Assembly (NCBI RefSeq): GCF_900111195.1
Contig: NZ_FOGL01000003.1
Coordinates: 124,001-188,000 of the forward strand
DNA from: Gracilibacillus ureilyticus
GTDB lineage: Bacteria > Bacillota > Bacilli > Bacillales > Amphibacillaceae
DNA: 64,000 nucleotides
Direction: 5' to 3'
This document shows positions 18,216 to 28,511 of this stretch, one piece after another. The notes under the pieces were generated by a model that saw only the letters and a list, made by a program, of their open reading frames with translations, was not told where the DNA came from and made no database searches. Each line of letters begins with the position of its first letter. Position 1 is the first letter of the stretch. The position numbers and the translations under genes are program-made.

Positions 18216-19172
18216 ATGGCGGAGCGTGCCGACACGTTAGCCGGTAAAAAAAGTAATAATCAGCAGTTGATAAATAGTCGTCTGGTAAAAAATATCAGGA
18301 AACACTGGGTGTTGTATCTGATGATTTTGCCGGGAATCATTTATTACATTATTTTTAAGTATATTCCATTGATGGGTAGTGTAATAGCATTTCAGGATTA
18401 CCAGATTTTCAAAGGAATATTAGCAAGCCCTTGGGTAGGATTTGAAAATTTCCGTTTTCTGTATAACTATGAAGATTTTCATGAGGTATTAAGAAATACA
18501 GCATTGATAGCTTTTTATCAATTAATCTTTCAATTTCCGGCACCGATAATTTTAGCTCTGTTATTTAATGAGATAAGGATACTCATTGTAAAAAAAACTG
18601 TGCAAAGTTTATTTTACCTTCCACATTTCCTTTCATGGGTAGTAGTTGGGGGAATTGTGTTCGAATTGCTGGCAAATCAAGGGATCGTCAATGCCATTAG
18701 GGAAATGTTTGGTTATGCACCAATACTGTTTATGCAGGAAGAATCCTATTTCCGATCCATTGTAGTAATTTCTGGTATTTGGAAAGAAGTAGGCTGGGGT
18801 ACGATTATTTATTTAGCAGCAATAACAGCAATTAACCCAAGTCTTTATGAAGCAGCAGTAATAGATGGGGCAAATCGGTTTAAACAAACGCTCTATATAA
18901 CATTACCGTTAATGCTGCCAACAATTACTGTGCTGTTTTTATTAAATATTGGTAATTTCCTCGAGCTTGGTTTTGATCAGATTTATAATCTTTTAACACC
19001 AATGACTTATTCTGTTGGTGATATTATTGAAACATATGTATACAGGGCCGGGGTACTTCAAGGTCAGTATAGTTTAACAACAGCAATCGGATTATTTCAG
19101 TCTGTTATCGGCTTTGTTCTGCTATGGATTTTTAACAGGCTTGCAAGAAAATCAGAACAGGGGTTGTGGTAA
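18216..19172 (+). CDS. Oligosaccharide ABC transporter permease, LplB/YteP-like
   Basis: First permease of a carbohydrate uptake (CUT1) importer, 318 residues with about six membrane helices. HWVLYLMILPGIIYYIIFKYIPLMG and the EAA loop YEAAVIDGANRFKQTLYITLPLMLP (near residue 215) place it in the LplB family. That family imports polysaccharide breakdown products in Bacillus, such as the rhamnogalacturonan systems YteP/YtcP/YtcQ. ATG 18216 has a strong AAAGGGGGGAG. The next permease starts on the base after its stop codon. No ATPase gene is nearby, as usual for this group, which shares MsmX-type ATPases. Confidence 0.9.
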   Translation: MAERADTLAGKKSNNQQLINSRLVKNIRKHWVLYLMILPGIIYYIIFKYIPLMGSVIAFQDYQIFKGILASPWVGFENFRFLYNYEDFHEVLRNTALIAFYQLIFQFPAPIILALLFNEIRILIVKKTVQSLFYLPHFLSWVVVGGIVFELLANQGIVNAIREMFGYAPILFMQEESYFRSIVVISGIWKEVGWGTIIYLAAITAINPSLYEAAVIDGANRFKQTLYITLPLMLPTITVLFLLNIGNFLELGFDQIYNLLTPMTYSVGDIIETYVYRAGVLQGQYSLTTAIGLFQSVIGFVLLWIFNRLARKSEQGLW

Positions 19173-20042
19173 ATGAAACTAACTATAGGAGAGAGATTAT
19201 TTCAGGTAGTTAATTATACGTTGTTGCTAGTTTTAGCCTCAACAATGATCGCACCACTCATCCATCTGCTGGCAGTTTCATTTAGTTCGCCTATCGCTGC
19301 GGATTCCAAAGAAGTGTTTCTGATCCCTGTGGAATTTACACTAGCGACATGGCAGCATATTCTCCAAAATGAAGTACTGTGGAGAGCATTCGGTGTAACA
19401 GTGTTTATTACAGTTGCAGGAACTTTTCTAAGTATGTTATTCACTGTATTGACAGCGTTTCCATTATCACGTAAAGAATTTATGCTGAGAAGGCCTGTCA
19501 TGCTAATGATGGTAATTACAATGATCTTTAATGCACCAATGATCCCTTTTTTTCTAACGGTTAGAGAAGTTGGCCTAATGGATTCTATATGGTCTTTAAT
19601 TATTCCTGGGTTAGTCAGCACGTTTAACATGGTTATTGTTAGAACCTTTTTTATGAGTATTCCGAAAGATATCGATGATGCGGCACGCATAGACGGCTGT
19701 AATGAGTTCCGGTTATTGTTCCAGATATATTTGCAATTATCGAAGCCTGTATTAGCAACAATTAGTTTGTTTTATGCGGTGGGTTACTGGAACACGTTCA
19801 AGACTGCGGTACTTTTTTTAAGAAATCCAGATTTATGGCCATTGCAAATGAGGTTAAGAGCATTTTTTACTTCAGAAGAAGAACTGGCAGCAGTTGACCT
19901 GATTATGGGAGATTTCGATTTTAATACAACCACTTTGAAAGCGGCTACAATAATATTTGCTACCATACCTATTGTTATCGTTTATCCATATTTGCAAAAG
20001 TATTTTGTTAAAGGAGCAGTTCTTGGTTCATTAAAAGAATAG
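19173..20042 (+). CDS. Oligosaccharide ABC transporter permease, LplC/YtcP-like
   Basis: Second permease of the importer, 289 residues, starting directly after the first with no gap. It has six membrane helices. The EAA-type loop IDDAARIDGCNEFRLLFQIYLQLSKP lies near residue 170, and GYWNTFKTAVLFLRNPDLWPLQ and the C-terminal YFVKGAVLGSLKE are typical of LplC/YtcP. It works with the LplB-like protein and the lipoprotein encoded next. Confidence 0.9.
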   Translation: MKLTIGERLFQVVNYTLLLVLASTMIAPLIHLLAVSFSSPIAADSKEVFLIPVEFTLATWQHILQNEVLWRAFGVTVFITVAGTFLSMLFTVLTAFPLSRKEFMLRRPVMLMMVITMIFNAPMIPFFLTVREVGLMDSIWSLIIPGLVSTFNMVIVRTFFMSIPKDIDDAARIDGCNEFRLLFQIYLQLSKPVLATISLFYAVGYWNTFKTAVLFLRNPDLWPLQMRLRAFFTSEEELAAVDLIMGDFDFNTTTLKAATIIFATIPIVIVYPYLQKYFVKGAVLGSLKE

Positions 20043-20073
20043 ATATGAAAAACTACAAGGGAGGTTTTCCAGA

Positions 20074-21618
20074 ATGAAAAGAAAGTATTATTTTTTATTG
20101 GCAGCTGGACTGTTTTTATTTTTCCTGATTGGTTGTTCTTCCAATGAGAATGCAAGTGAGACGCAAGATGATACGGAAGGAGATCAGGAGACGGCAGAGT
20201 CAGGTGAAGAGGGAGCGACGGTTACTGTGTTTAAAAGTCATATGGGGAAAGGTACTATTCCAGAAAGTGATGATCCACATGTGCAGTATGTAAAAGATAA
20301 GACAGGTGTGGAGTATCAATTAATGACAACACCACCAGGTTCGGAGCCTGCTGAGTATATCAATCTAATGATCGCATCTGAAGATTTCCCTGATATTTTG
20401 AGACCAATAGGCGGGGTGGAACAAACACTGATTAATCAGGGCGGCGCATTAGCACTGGATGATTTGCTCCCAGAGTATGCTCCAAACGTTTGGGAGAGAA
20501 TTCCTGAAGAAGCATGGAATATTGTCCGGTCAGCCTCTCCGGACGGGAAAATATATTACGTACCAAAAGTCTATTTAATCCCTGAACGTGCGGCTCTATT
20601 AAGACAGGATTGGCTGGATGCTGTAGGGATAGAGATGCCCGAAACCATCGAAGATTATAAAGAAATGTTGATTGCGTTTCGTGATCAGGACCCGAATGGA
20701 AATGGACAGCAGGATGAGCTGCCTACAAGTGGAAGGGAATTCGGCCGGTGGATGGACCATTTATTTGCCATGTTTGGTGTCGCGATGTGGGAAGGTTATC
20801 CGGAATGGGATATTTATAATGGTGAGATTAATTATGCTGGAACATCAGAAAATATGAAAGAAGCCATCAAATTTATTCGGGATTTATATGCAGAGGGTTT
20901 ACTTGATAATGAAACATTTTTGAACAAGGGTGATGTATGGACAGCTAAGATTAATAACAATTTGGTTGGCAGCTGGTATCACCTTCCGGCAAACTTAAAA
21001 GAAAGATATGCTGCAATGAAAGAAGGTGCCCCGGATGCTTATGTTGTTGGTATGCCACTTCCTGAAGTGGAGGGATTTGACGGTTTTATTACCCAAAAAA
21101 GTATGGGCGAGCCTGAATGGATGATTCCGGCAGCCTCTGAAGACAATGCAATTAACTCACTAAAGCTGCTTGATTTCTTCTATGATCCAGCGAATGCAGA
21201 TTTTGTACAATATGGTATTGAAGGAGTACAGCATGAGGTAGTTGACGGTGAGAAAGTATTACTTCCATCATCAGACGATAAGCCGCTTGCTTTAGGAATG
21301 TTAAATTTAACGACAGACGAATCAATGAATATTAGAATAGAAAACTCTTTCTCTGAAGAAGAACAGGAAATGGTGAAAGATATCTTTGAGGTAAGCAAGG
21401 CAGATGCGAGGAGAATCGCGGGAGACGGGCTGCCTTCAACCGTATATGAAGGATATCCAGATATTCAGTCGCATAAGTTGTTCCAAGAGTATTTAACAAA
21501 AATCGTCATCGGTGAATGGCCGATTGAGAAATTTGATGAATTTGTCGACAGATGGTATCAGTCAGGTGGCGAAGAAGTAACACAACGTGTTCAGGAATGG
21601 TATGACACCGCAAAGTAG
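20074..21618 (+). CDS. Oligosaccharide ABC transporter substrate-binding lipoprotein, LplA/YtcQ-like
   Basis: Extracellular receptor of the importer. Lipobox LIGC with Cys21, then an acidic linker (ENASETQDDTEGD...). The core, of solute-binding family 1 type, carries YINLMIASEDFPDIL, DWLDAVGIEMPETIEDYKEML and a calcium-loop-like DPNGNGQQDELPTSG near residue 205. 514 residues, typical for LplA/YtcQ. ATG 20074 has GGGAGG. Such receptors bind unsaturated or branched oligosaccharides. Ligand unknown, but the GH95-like enzyme downstream hints at alpha-L-fucose- or L-galactose-containing sugars. Confidence 0.88.
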   Translation: MKRKYYFLLAAGLFLFFLIGCSSNENASETQDDTEGDQETAESGEEGATVTVFKSHMGKGTIPESDDPHVQYVKDKTGVEYQLMTTPPGSEPAEYINLMIASEDFPDILRPIGGVEQTLINQGGALALDDLLPEYAPNVWERIPEEAWNIVRSASPDGKIYYVPKVYLIPERAALLRQDWLDAVGIEMPETIEDYKEMLIAFRDQDPNGNGQQDELPTSGREFGRWMDHLFAMFGVAMWEGYPEWDIYNGEINYAGTSENMKEAIKFIRDLYAEGLLDNETFLNKGDVWTAKINNNLVGSWYHLPANLKERYAAMKEGAPDAYVVGMPLPEVEGFDGFITQKSMGEPEWMIPAASEDNAINSLKLLDFFYDPANADFVQYGIEGVQHEVVDGEKVLLPSSDDKPLALGMLNLTTDESMNIRIENSFSEEEQEMVKDIFEVSKADARRIAGDGLPSTVYEGYPDIQSHKLFQEYLTKIVIGEWPIEKFDEFVDRWYQSGGEEVTQRVQEWYDTAK

Positions 21619-21739
21619 TCAATCCGCTCCTTCTCTATGTTAAAAGAGAAGGAGTGAACTATTTTTAGATTATTTACCAAAGAATTCTGTCATATACTAT
21701 AATAAGAAGAAAAACTGAGAGACAAAGGCAGGTGGGTTG

Positions 21740-24013
21740 ATGAAGAAGGGTATAACCAATGTGCTTAGGAGAAAATTATCTGATACTCAAACGAGATTGC
21801 TGTTTCTGTTAATGGTATTGGTTATTTTTATTATTCTCACAGTAGGATTTTCTTCTTATTACACATCAAAAGAGGTATTGAAGCAGGAATTAAATGAACC
21901 ACAGCAGCAAATGCTTAAAATTAACAAAAACTATATTGACGAGTACATTCTTGATTCCGATCAGATTGCTGTGCAGTTGGCGCTTGACCAGAATGTTTAT
22001 CAATTTCTCACAAATAATGGGCAAAGTTCTTATCGGAATGTAAGAACTATTTATAATAAACTAACAACCATTACCCAAAATTCATCAGTAATCAAAAGTA
22101 TTTATGTTTATAATCTAAAGGAAGACAGCTTTGTCGCAATTCCTCAAGGCTACAGTTCAAGCAGTGCCAATTTCAATGATGCGGAATGGACGAATGTCAT
22201 TAATGAGTTAAAAAATACCCCAATGATTGTAAAATACCGTACATTGCCAGATGGAGCAAAGCATAAAGGTTCAAACATTTCACTATTTCGAAAAGTTAGC
22301 ACACAAGGTGAAGCGATAGGACTCATTGCGATAAACTTAGATGAAAAAGAGCTTTTTTCTAAATTGAAGTCTTCGAGTGAACCTCAATCTAACAGTATGC
22401 AATATATCGTTGATCAGAATAACACCATTCTTTATAAAACAAATAATCATGTATTCGATACAGAGACGGTCGAGTATGTTAATGAAAAAGTAAAAAATGG
22501 CAGCTTAATGGATATCAGTTATAATAATAAGATTTTATTAACAAATCAGATAGCATCCCGGTATACTGGCTGGAAGTATGTATCTGTAGTATCACAGGAG
22601 AGTGTTTTGGCTAAATCGAAAACAATAAGGGATGTAGTTTTTACTGTATCTTTAATTGCCCTGGTGCTTGGCGGGATCGCTATTTTCTATATTCATTCTG
22701 TTGAGTTGAGACCAATCCGCAGATTAAAAGAATTACTCTCGGTAGATGAACAGCAAGAATATAAGCGCGATTTACTATATTTAGAGAATATTATTGATGA
22801 CCTGGTAATTGACCATAAACATTTATCACATTTAATTAATAAAGTGAAGATAGAGGCAAAATCCAAATTTATATATGATATTTATATAGGTAAGCTAGTT
22901 AATAAAAAGGAAATTACAGAAAAATGGCAGACATACTTTGCTGAGTGGAATAATGAGGCTGTCCATTTACTTGTCGTGTCGATTGATAATTATCCGAGAT
23001 GGAGGAAGAAAGTAACTCCAAATTACCACCCTGTTATTAAGTCTGGTATGGCAAATATTATTTCAGAAGTTTTGTCAACCCATTTCCGAGTGGAAGCTGT
23101 TGATATAGGTGCAGATAAGATGATATTTATTATTCAGCCAACTGATGAAAAGGTAGGCTTAGTAAACCATTTAAGGATAGCGCTTACAAAAGTGGAGGGT
23201 ATACTAAAATTTACAGTATCGGCAGGGGTAAACAGAGGTTGTGTTCCTGTTAAGGATGTAAAAGAAGCAATGCTCCAGGCCGAGTCAGCTTTGCAATACC
23301 GATTATTGAAAGGATACGGAAAGGTATATATGCTTTCAGAAAAGACCGAAGGGAATACAGGGTTTTTAACTGATGAAGAGCAATTATTAAAATCTTTTAC
23401 TAGAGCAGAGCCCATGCAGCAGGTAGAAATGATTAATCATTTACGCCATCGCATTGTGAAAGAAAGGCTTCACCCGAGACAGGTATTGCATTTAATGAAA
23501 AAAGTAAAGGAAGAAGTTTGGGAAGAGCACCATAAGGAAGCCGCCGTTGCAGATTTTGAATGGGAAACAATGGATATTGGTGATATTTCTGTTTGGTTGA
23601 ATGAGATTATCACAGAAAAGATTGAAAAAATAAAAAAACTCAATGAATCAAAGAAATATATTATGTGTAAGAAAATGATTCAATATATGACAGACCATTT
23701 AAACGAACCAATTGGCATCCCTGAGATAGCAGAATCTGTCGGAATAAGTGTCAGCCTTGCCAGTCAATGGTTTAAAGAAGAAATAGATGATACAATCTAT
23801 GGTTATTTTACCAGATTACGAATGGAACGGGCGGAACAGTTATTAATAGATACAGATAAAAAAATCGCAGACATTGCCGTAGAGATTGGTTATCAGCATG
23901 AGAACAGCTTTATCCGCAAGTTCCGTGAATACCATGATATGACCCCGGGGAAATATCGACGAGTAAATGCAGTGATGGAAAATATCGAACAGACTGCAAA
24001 AGGAGGTATGTAA
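21740..24013 (+). CDS. Membrane-anchored AraC-family transcriptional regulator (YesS/YtdP-like)
   Basis: A one-protein sensor and regulator of 757 residues. TM1 is at about residues 17-40, an extracellular Cache-like region spans about 41-295, TM2 lies at about 298-320, a cytoplasmic linker follows, and an AraC/XylS double HTH is at about 660-745 (IPEIAESVGISVSLASQWFKEEI, IAVEIGYQHENSFIRKFREYHDMTPGKYR). ATG 21740 follows GGCAGGTGGG; TTG 21737 is also possible. Homologues YesS and YtdP control rhamnogalacturonan genes in B. subtilis. Here it sits between importer and hydrolases and presumably activates both. The 120-bp gap before it may hold its own promoter. Confidence 0.87.
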   Translation: MKKGITNVLRRKLSDTQTRLLFLLMVLVIFIILTVGFSSYYTSKEVLKQELNEPQQQMLKINKNYIDEYILDSDQIAVQLALDQNVYQFLTNNGQSSYRNVRTIYNKLTTITQNSSVIKSIYVYNLKEDSFVAIPQGYSSSSANFNDAEWTNVINELKNTPMIVKYRTLPDGAKHKGSNISLFRKVSTQGEAIGLIAINLDEKELFSKLKSSSEPQSNSMQYIVDQNNTILYKTNNHVFDTETVEYVNEKVKNGSLMDISYNNKILLTNQIASRYTGWKYVSVVSQESVLAKSKTIRDVVFTVSLIALVLGGIAIFYIHSVELRPIRRLKELLSVDEQQEYKRDLLYLENIIDDLVIDHKHLSHLINKVKIEAKSKFIYDIYIGKLVNKKEITEKWQTYFAEWNNEAVHLLVVSIDNYPRWRKKVTPNYHPVIKSGMANIISEVLSTHFRVEAVDIGADKMIFIIQPTDEKVGLVNHLRIALTKVEGILKFTVSAGVNRGCVPVKDVKEAMLQAESALQYRLLKGYGKVYMLSEKTEGNTGFLTDEEQLLKSFTRAEPMQQVEMINHLRHRIVKERLHPRQVLHLMKKVKEEVWEEHHKEAAVADFEWETMDIGDISVWLNEIITEKIEKIKKLNESKKYIMCKKMIQYMTDHLNEPIGIPEIAESVGISVSLASQWFKEEIDDTIYGYFTRLRMERAEQLLIDTDKKIADIAVEIGYQHENSFIRKFREYHDMTPGKYRRVNAVMENIEQTAKGGM

Positions 24014-24014
24014 T

Positions 24015-26063
24015 TTGGATAGAAAACGTATTGTGCAGAAGCATAACCCAAAGATAAAGTCAGTAGAGCCATTATCCCCCCTTTCGATTGGAAATGGCAG
24101 TTTTGGCTTTAGCCTGGATTTTACAGGATTACAATCGTTTCCCCACCTTTATGAAACCCCATTAGGTACCGAGTCGAATTGGGGATGGCATTACAGCAGA
24201 AGAAAAGGATATTACCTTGATAGTGATATAGAGTATCAATTATATGACCATGACGGACGTCAGGTACCTTACCCTATGCTTCCTGGAAATAAAGAAGAAG
24301 CTTATCACTGGTTAAGGCAGAACCCGCACAGAGTACAGCTTGGCCAAATATCCTTTCAGTTTATCGGTGAAGACGGAATGGAAATTCCTTCAAGTAAAAT
24401 AACTGAGATAAATCAGGAATTAGATTTATGGTCAGGCATTGTCACGAGCTGTTATAAAGTTCAAGGTGAGAAAGTGATTGTGAAAACAGTATGTGACTCT
24501 GATTCCGATACGGTCGGAGTAACGATAAGCTCTACCTTATTACAAAAAGGAAGAATCCGAATCATTCAGTCATTTCCATGTCCGGATATCAGCCATCATT
24601 CCTGGGATAAAGCTACCAATCTGAACTGGGACCATCAGAATAGACACCATACTTACACAGTGAGCCGCAATAAACAGCAAGTCCGGTTAAAACGGGAAAT
24701 GGATGAGGATTTCTATTTTGTAGGATGGATGTTGAATGGAGCGGATTTTGTGCAAGTGGACACTCATCAGTATCAGTTAATACCTCCAGAATCCAATGAA
24801 TACAGCTTTACTGTTACGTATTGTCATGAGGAAGAGATCGCGGTAAAGTCTTTGGAAAATATAATGATGGATACTCGACTTTTCTGGGAGGATTTTTGGC
24901 AGAACGGGGCATTTGTTTCCTTTGAAGGCAGTTCTGACGAAAGAGCTGAGGAATTAGAGCGCAGAGTTATTTTGTCACAGTATTTAACGGCCATCCACAG
25001 CAGTGGCGAAATACCGCCGCAAGAAACAGGGCTGATGTACAACAGCTGGTTCGGTAAGGCTCACCTTGAAATGCATTGGTGGCATGCTGCCCATTTTCCG
25101 CTATGGGGCAGGGCAGACAGGCTAAGCAAAAGTTTGAATTGGTATATAACAATCCTGCCAATCGCCAGAGAGCTCGCTGCGAAACAAGGTTATGACGGGG
25201 TAAGATGGCCGAAAATGGTCGGTGCAGATGGCAGACAGAGCCCTTCACCTGTAGCTCCGGGTCTTATATGGCAGCAGCCGCATCCTATTATGCTGGCTGA
25301 GCTGGTCTATCGTGATAGTCACTCACTAGCTGTCCTTCATCACTATAAAAAAATAGTTTTTGAATCTGCTAATTTCATGGCTGATTTTGCTAAATGGGAG
25401 GAGGAAAGTGAAGCTTTTGTTTTAGGTCCGCCCCTTATACCTGCTCAGGAATGTCACCGAATGGAGGAATCGAAAAATCCGCCATATGAGTTAGAGTACT
25501 GGAAGTATGGATTGGAAACGGCAGTAAAGTGGGCAGAGAGGTTAGGCGATGAACCTGATGAGAAATGGATTCAGGTTGCAGGCAAGCTAAAGAAGCCTCG
25601 TGTACTTGATGATGTCTATCTTGCCCATGAAAATTGCGATAATACTTTTTCTGATAAAAACCATGATCATCCTTCCATGGTGGCAGCACGGGGAATGCTA
25701 AGCGGAACATTGATAGATGAGAAGATAATGAAAAATACATTGAATAGAGTAAAGGTTCAGTGGCAATGGAATACAGCTTGGGGTTGGGATTTTCCGATGT
25801 GTGCCATGACAGCAGCCCGGTTAGGTGAACCGGAGCTGGCAGTTGATTTTTTATTAATGAAGGCTGTAAAAAATACGTACTTACCAAATGGACATAATTA
25901 TCAAAGACCGGGTTTAACGGCATACTTACCTGGCAATGGTGGATTATTAATTGCCATTGCGATGATGATTGCAGGCTGGGATGGAAGCGGTGATGGAGAA
26001 TATCCAGGATTTCCAAAAAAGAATTGGAACATTCAAGCAGAGGGTTTTCAAGCATATATATGA
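24015..26063 (+). CDS. Six-hairpin glycoside hydrolase, GH65-like
   Basis: A cytoplasmic enzyme of 682 residues with no signal peptide. It starts at TTG 24015 with AGGAGG 8 nt before, right after the regulator stop. The C-terminal two thirds look like an (alpha/alpha)6 barrel. ETGLMYNSWFGKAHLEMHWWHAAHFPLWGR (residues about 335-365) matches the substrate-pocket region of GH65-type proteins, including the glucosyl-galactosyl-hydroxylysine glucosidase group, and later QWQWNTAWGWDFPMCAMTAARLG belongs to the same barrel. The N-terminal about 300 residues form a beta-sandwich (IGNGSFGFSLDFTGLQ). Substrate and exact family are uncertain. The protein next door suggests joint trimming of one imported oligosaccharide. 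Confidence 0.68.
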   Translation: MDRKRIVQKHNPKIKSVEPLSPLSIGNGSFGFSLDFTGLQSFPHLYETPLGTESNWGWHYSRRKGYYLDSDIEYQLYDHDGRQVPYPMLPGNKEEAYHWLRQNPHRVQLGQISFQFIGEDGMEIPSSKITEINQELDLWSGIVTSCYKVQGEKVIVKTVCDSDSDTVGVTISSTLLQKGRIRIIQSFPCPDISHHSWDKATNLNWDHQNRHHTYTVSRNKQQVRLKREMDEDFYFVGWMLNGADFVQVDTHQYQLIPPESNEYSFTVTYCHEEEIAVKSLENIMMDTRLFWEDFWQNGAFVSFEGSSDERAEELERRVILSQYLTAIHSSGEIPPQETGLMYNSWFGKAHLEMHWWHAAHFPLWGRADRLSKSLNWYITILPIARELAAKQGYDGVRWPKMVGADGRQSPSPVAPGLIWQQPHPIMLAELVYRDSHSLAVLHHYKKIVFESANFMADFAKWEEESEAFVLGPPLIPAQECHRMEESKNPPYELEYWKYGLETAVKWAERLGDEPDEKWIQVAGKLKKPRVLDDVYLAHENCDNTFSDKNHDHPSMVAARGMLSGTLIDEKIMKNTLNRVKVQWQWNTAWGWDFPMCAMTAARLGEPELAVDFLLMKAVKNTYLPNGHNYQRPGLTAYLPGNGGLLIAIAMMIAGWDGSGDGEYPGFPKKNWNIQAEGFQAYI

Positions 26064-26095
26064 TTTTTCCCTAATGGACAAAGAAAGGGCTTGAT

Positions 26096-28498
26096 ATGAT
26101 GTTTAATAATGTGGCAGATCGGAATAAACTGCTTTTACAATATCCAGCTTCATGGTGGAGAAATATGTGGCGGGAAGCGCTCCCGGCAGGAAATGGAGAG
26201 ATTGGTGCAGCGGTTTATGGAGCGATTAAAAAGGAGACAATCTTAATCAATCATTCAGAATTATGGCATTTAGGTGTAATTGGTGATTTGCCTGATGTGA
26301 GTCATACGTTGACAGAAACAAGGGCATTAATGGATCAGGGGGAATACCACAAGGCCAACTGGCATTTAACAGATAAGGTGAAGAAGGAAGGTTATTTCTC
26401 TAAGTTAGCCAATCCGCTGCCATTAGTAGACCTCTGTATAGAAATGCCCTGTGATGAAGCGTTCAGTGAATATTGTCGGGGGATTAACATGGAAACAGGT
26501 GAGGTTGGGGTGACATGGAAAGAAGGTGACGTGAAGTTTAGCAGACATTTATTTGTCTCACATGCTGACAATGTGATTGTCTATCAGATTGAGACTGATA
26601 AAAGTGATGCACTTTTTGCAGAATTAGGATTTGCATTGCATCCGACCGACTCAGTCAATATGAAAGACAGATATGAAGAATTGCTGGAGACAGTGAAAAT
26701 ACAAGTAGAAGATAACTTTATGTATTATAAAGCAACGAATGAAGATGGCGAAGATTTTGGGGCTGTAGCAAAAATAATAGCAGAGGATGGATTCTTAAAC
26801 GAAACGGATGATGGAATGCTTCAGTGTGTTGACACCAGCCGTCTGACTGTACTTGTAAAAGTTTTTATCCATGGGGATAATGAACAGCAATGGTCCCTGT
26901 TAAAAAGAGAGTTATGTAATCTGAATGAAAATTATGAAGATCTGTTATCAGCACATCTGCAATTTTATCAGCCTTTATACTTCTCATCTTCCTTGCAATT
27001 AACTACAGGCAAGGATAACTATTTAAACGAAGAAATGCTGTTACAGGCATATAGAAGGAAAATATCAAAAAGGTTAATAGAGAAATTATGGGCATTTGGC
27101 CGCTATCTGTTTATTTCAGGGACAAAATCAGAGGGTCAGCCTTTTGGGATGTATGGCCTCTGGCATGGAGATTATCAATTAATGTGGAGCCACCGGATGG
27201 CAAATGAAAATATTCAGATGATGTACTGGCACACCAACGTTGGTGGATTATCAGAATTGAACCATTCCTTAATAGATTATTATATTCGTTTAATGGATGA
27301 TTTCCGTGATAATGCCCAAAAGTTGTTTGGCTGTCGGGGAATCTATATACCTGCAGGAACAACACCCGGGATTGGGAAGCCGAATCAGCTCGTTCCGGTT
27401 ATTATGAACTGGACATCTGCAGCAGGCTGGTTAGCTCAGCATTTTTACGCATACTACCAATTCAGTGGGGATAAAGCATTTTTGACAGAGAAGGTACTTC
27501 CTTTTATGAAAGAGGTGGCGAGATTTTATAAGGATTTCCTGATTATTGATAACAATGGGCTGTACAAGTATTACCCTTCTGTTTCACCTGAAAACACACC
27601 GGCAAATTATATGCCGGATTGTAAAGAGCTGGTACCGCACCCTATGCCATCAACAATTAATGCAACAATGGACTTCGCTGTGATGAAGGAGCTGCTGCAA
27701 AATTTAATCGAGGGATGTTCGCATGTTACGCCAAATGAGGAAGAGATCAATATTTGGACAGATATGCTGAAAAGAATTCCTGAGTATCAATTGAACGAGG
27801 ATGGATCAGTTAAAGAATGGATGGATAATCATTTTCATGATAATGACAAGCATAGACACCTCTCACATATTTATCCGGTCTTTCCCGCACAGGAAGTGGT
27901 GAAAGAAGAGAATAACCAGCTCTACAACGGGTTTCGAAAGGCAGTAGAGAAAAGGGAACTTGGGGCACAAACCGGCTGGTCTTTTGCGCATATGGCTAGT
28001 ATTTACGCAAGATTAGAAGATGGTAATCGAGCATTGCAATGTCTCGATAATCTGTCCCGCTCCTGTCTGCTCAATAACTTGTATACTGTCCATAATGACT
28101 GGCGCAATATGGGCTTGTCCATGGATATCAATTATGCTCCAGTCCAACTCGATGCGAATCTGGGGATAGTAAATGCAGTTCAGGAAATGTTGCTTTATGT
28201 ATCCCCCCGTCTCATCAGACTACTGCCGGCATTGCCCGATGAATGGCTGGCAGGGCGTGTTAGTGACTTTCGTTTCACTTCCGGAAGAATAAGCTTTGAC
28301 TGGAATGTACCGGAGGGTACCTTTTCAACAGAAATCTTTTCCGAAAGAAAAACAGAAATCACGTTATGTTTGCCAGAGTTTTTAAATGATTTTGTGTGGA
28401 TTAGTGATGGGGATGTTACGAAATCCGCATATGGAAAGGGATACCTGGATATTACCATGAAGGCAAACCAATCGATAAAAATATTTTCGAACGAATAG
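26096..28498 (+). CDS. Glycoside hydrolase family 95-like (alpha-L-fucosidase/galactosidase type)
   Basis: Cytoplasmic enzyme of 800 residues without signal peptide. The N-terminal domain has the GH95 opening WREALPAGNGEIGAAVYG. The barrel carries MYGLWHGDY, NEDGSVKEW, HRHLSHIYPVFPAQE, GAQTGWSFAHMASIYARLEDG and QLDANLGIVNAVQEMLL, in the order expected for GH95. The Asp in QLDANLG corresponds to the catalytic-site Asp of the family motif QIDGNFG. The family removes terminal alpha-1,2-L-fucose or L-galactose by inversion. Divergence from the usual FQIDGNFGG suggests a different sugar. It starts at ATG 26096 or 26099, 32 nt after the GH65-like gene. Confidence 0.78.
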   Translation: MMFNNVADRNKLLLQYPASWWRNMWREALPAGNGEIGAAVYGAIKKETILINHSELWHLGVIGDLPDVSHTLTETRALMDQGEYHKANWHLTDKVKKEGYFSKLANPLPLVDLCIEMPCDEAFSEYCRGINMETGEVGVTWKEGDVKFSRHLFVSHADNVIVYQIETDKSDALFAELGFALHPTDSVNMKDRYEELLETVKIQVEDNFMYYKATNEDGEDFGAVAKIIAEDGFLNETDDGMLQCVDTSRLTVLVKVFIHGDNEQQWSLLKRELCNLNENYEDLLSAHLQFYQPLYFSSSLQLTTGKDNYLNEEMLLQAYRRKISKRLIEKLWAFGRYLFISGTKSEGQPFGMYGLWHGDYQLMWSHRMANENIQMMYWHTNVGGLSELNHSLIDYYIRLMDDFRDNAQKLFGCRGIYIPAGTTPGIGKPNQLVPVIMNWTSAAGWLAQHFYAYYQFSGDKAFLTEKVLPFMKEVARFYKDFLIIDNNGLYKYYPSVSPENTPANYMPDCKELVPHPMPSTINATMDFAVMKELLQNLIEGCSHVTPNEEEINIWTDMLKRIPEYQLNEDGSVKEWMDNHFHDNDKHRHLSHIYPVFPAQEVVKEENNQLYNGFRKAVEKRELGAQTGWSFAHMASIYARLEDGNRALQCLDNLSRSCLLNNLYTVHNDWRNMGLSMDINYAPVQLDANLGIVNAVQEMLLYVSPRLIRLLPALPDEWLAGRVSDFRFTSGRISFDWNVPEGTFSTEIFSERKTEITLCLPEFLNDFVWISDGDVTKSAYGKGYLDITMKANQSIKIFSNE

Positions 28499-28511
28499 AA
28501 GGGGGATAAAA

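Noticed and set aside
25435-26055. 206-codon reverse frame inside the GH65-like gene
   Set aside because: It is a shadow of a conserved coding region, with no ribosome site and Leu/His/Ser-rich low-complexity translation.
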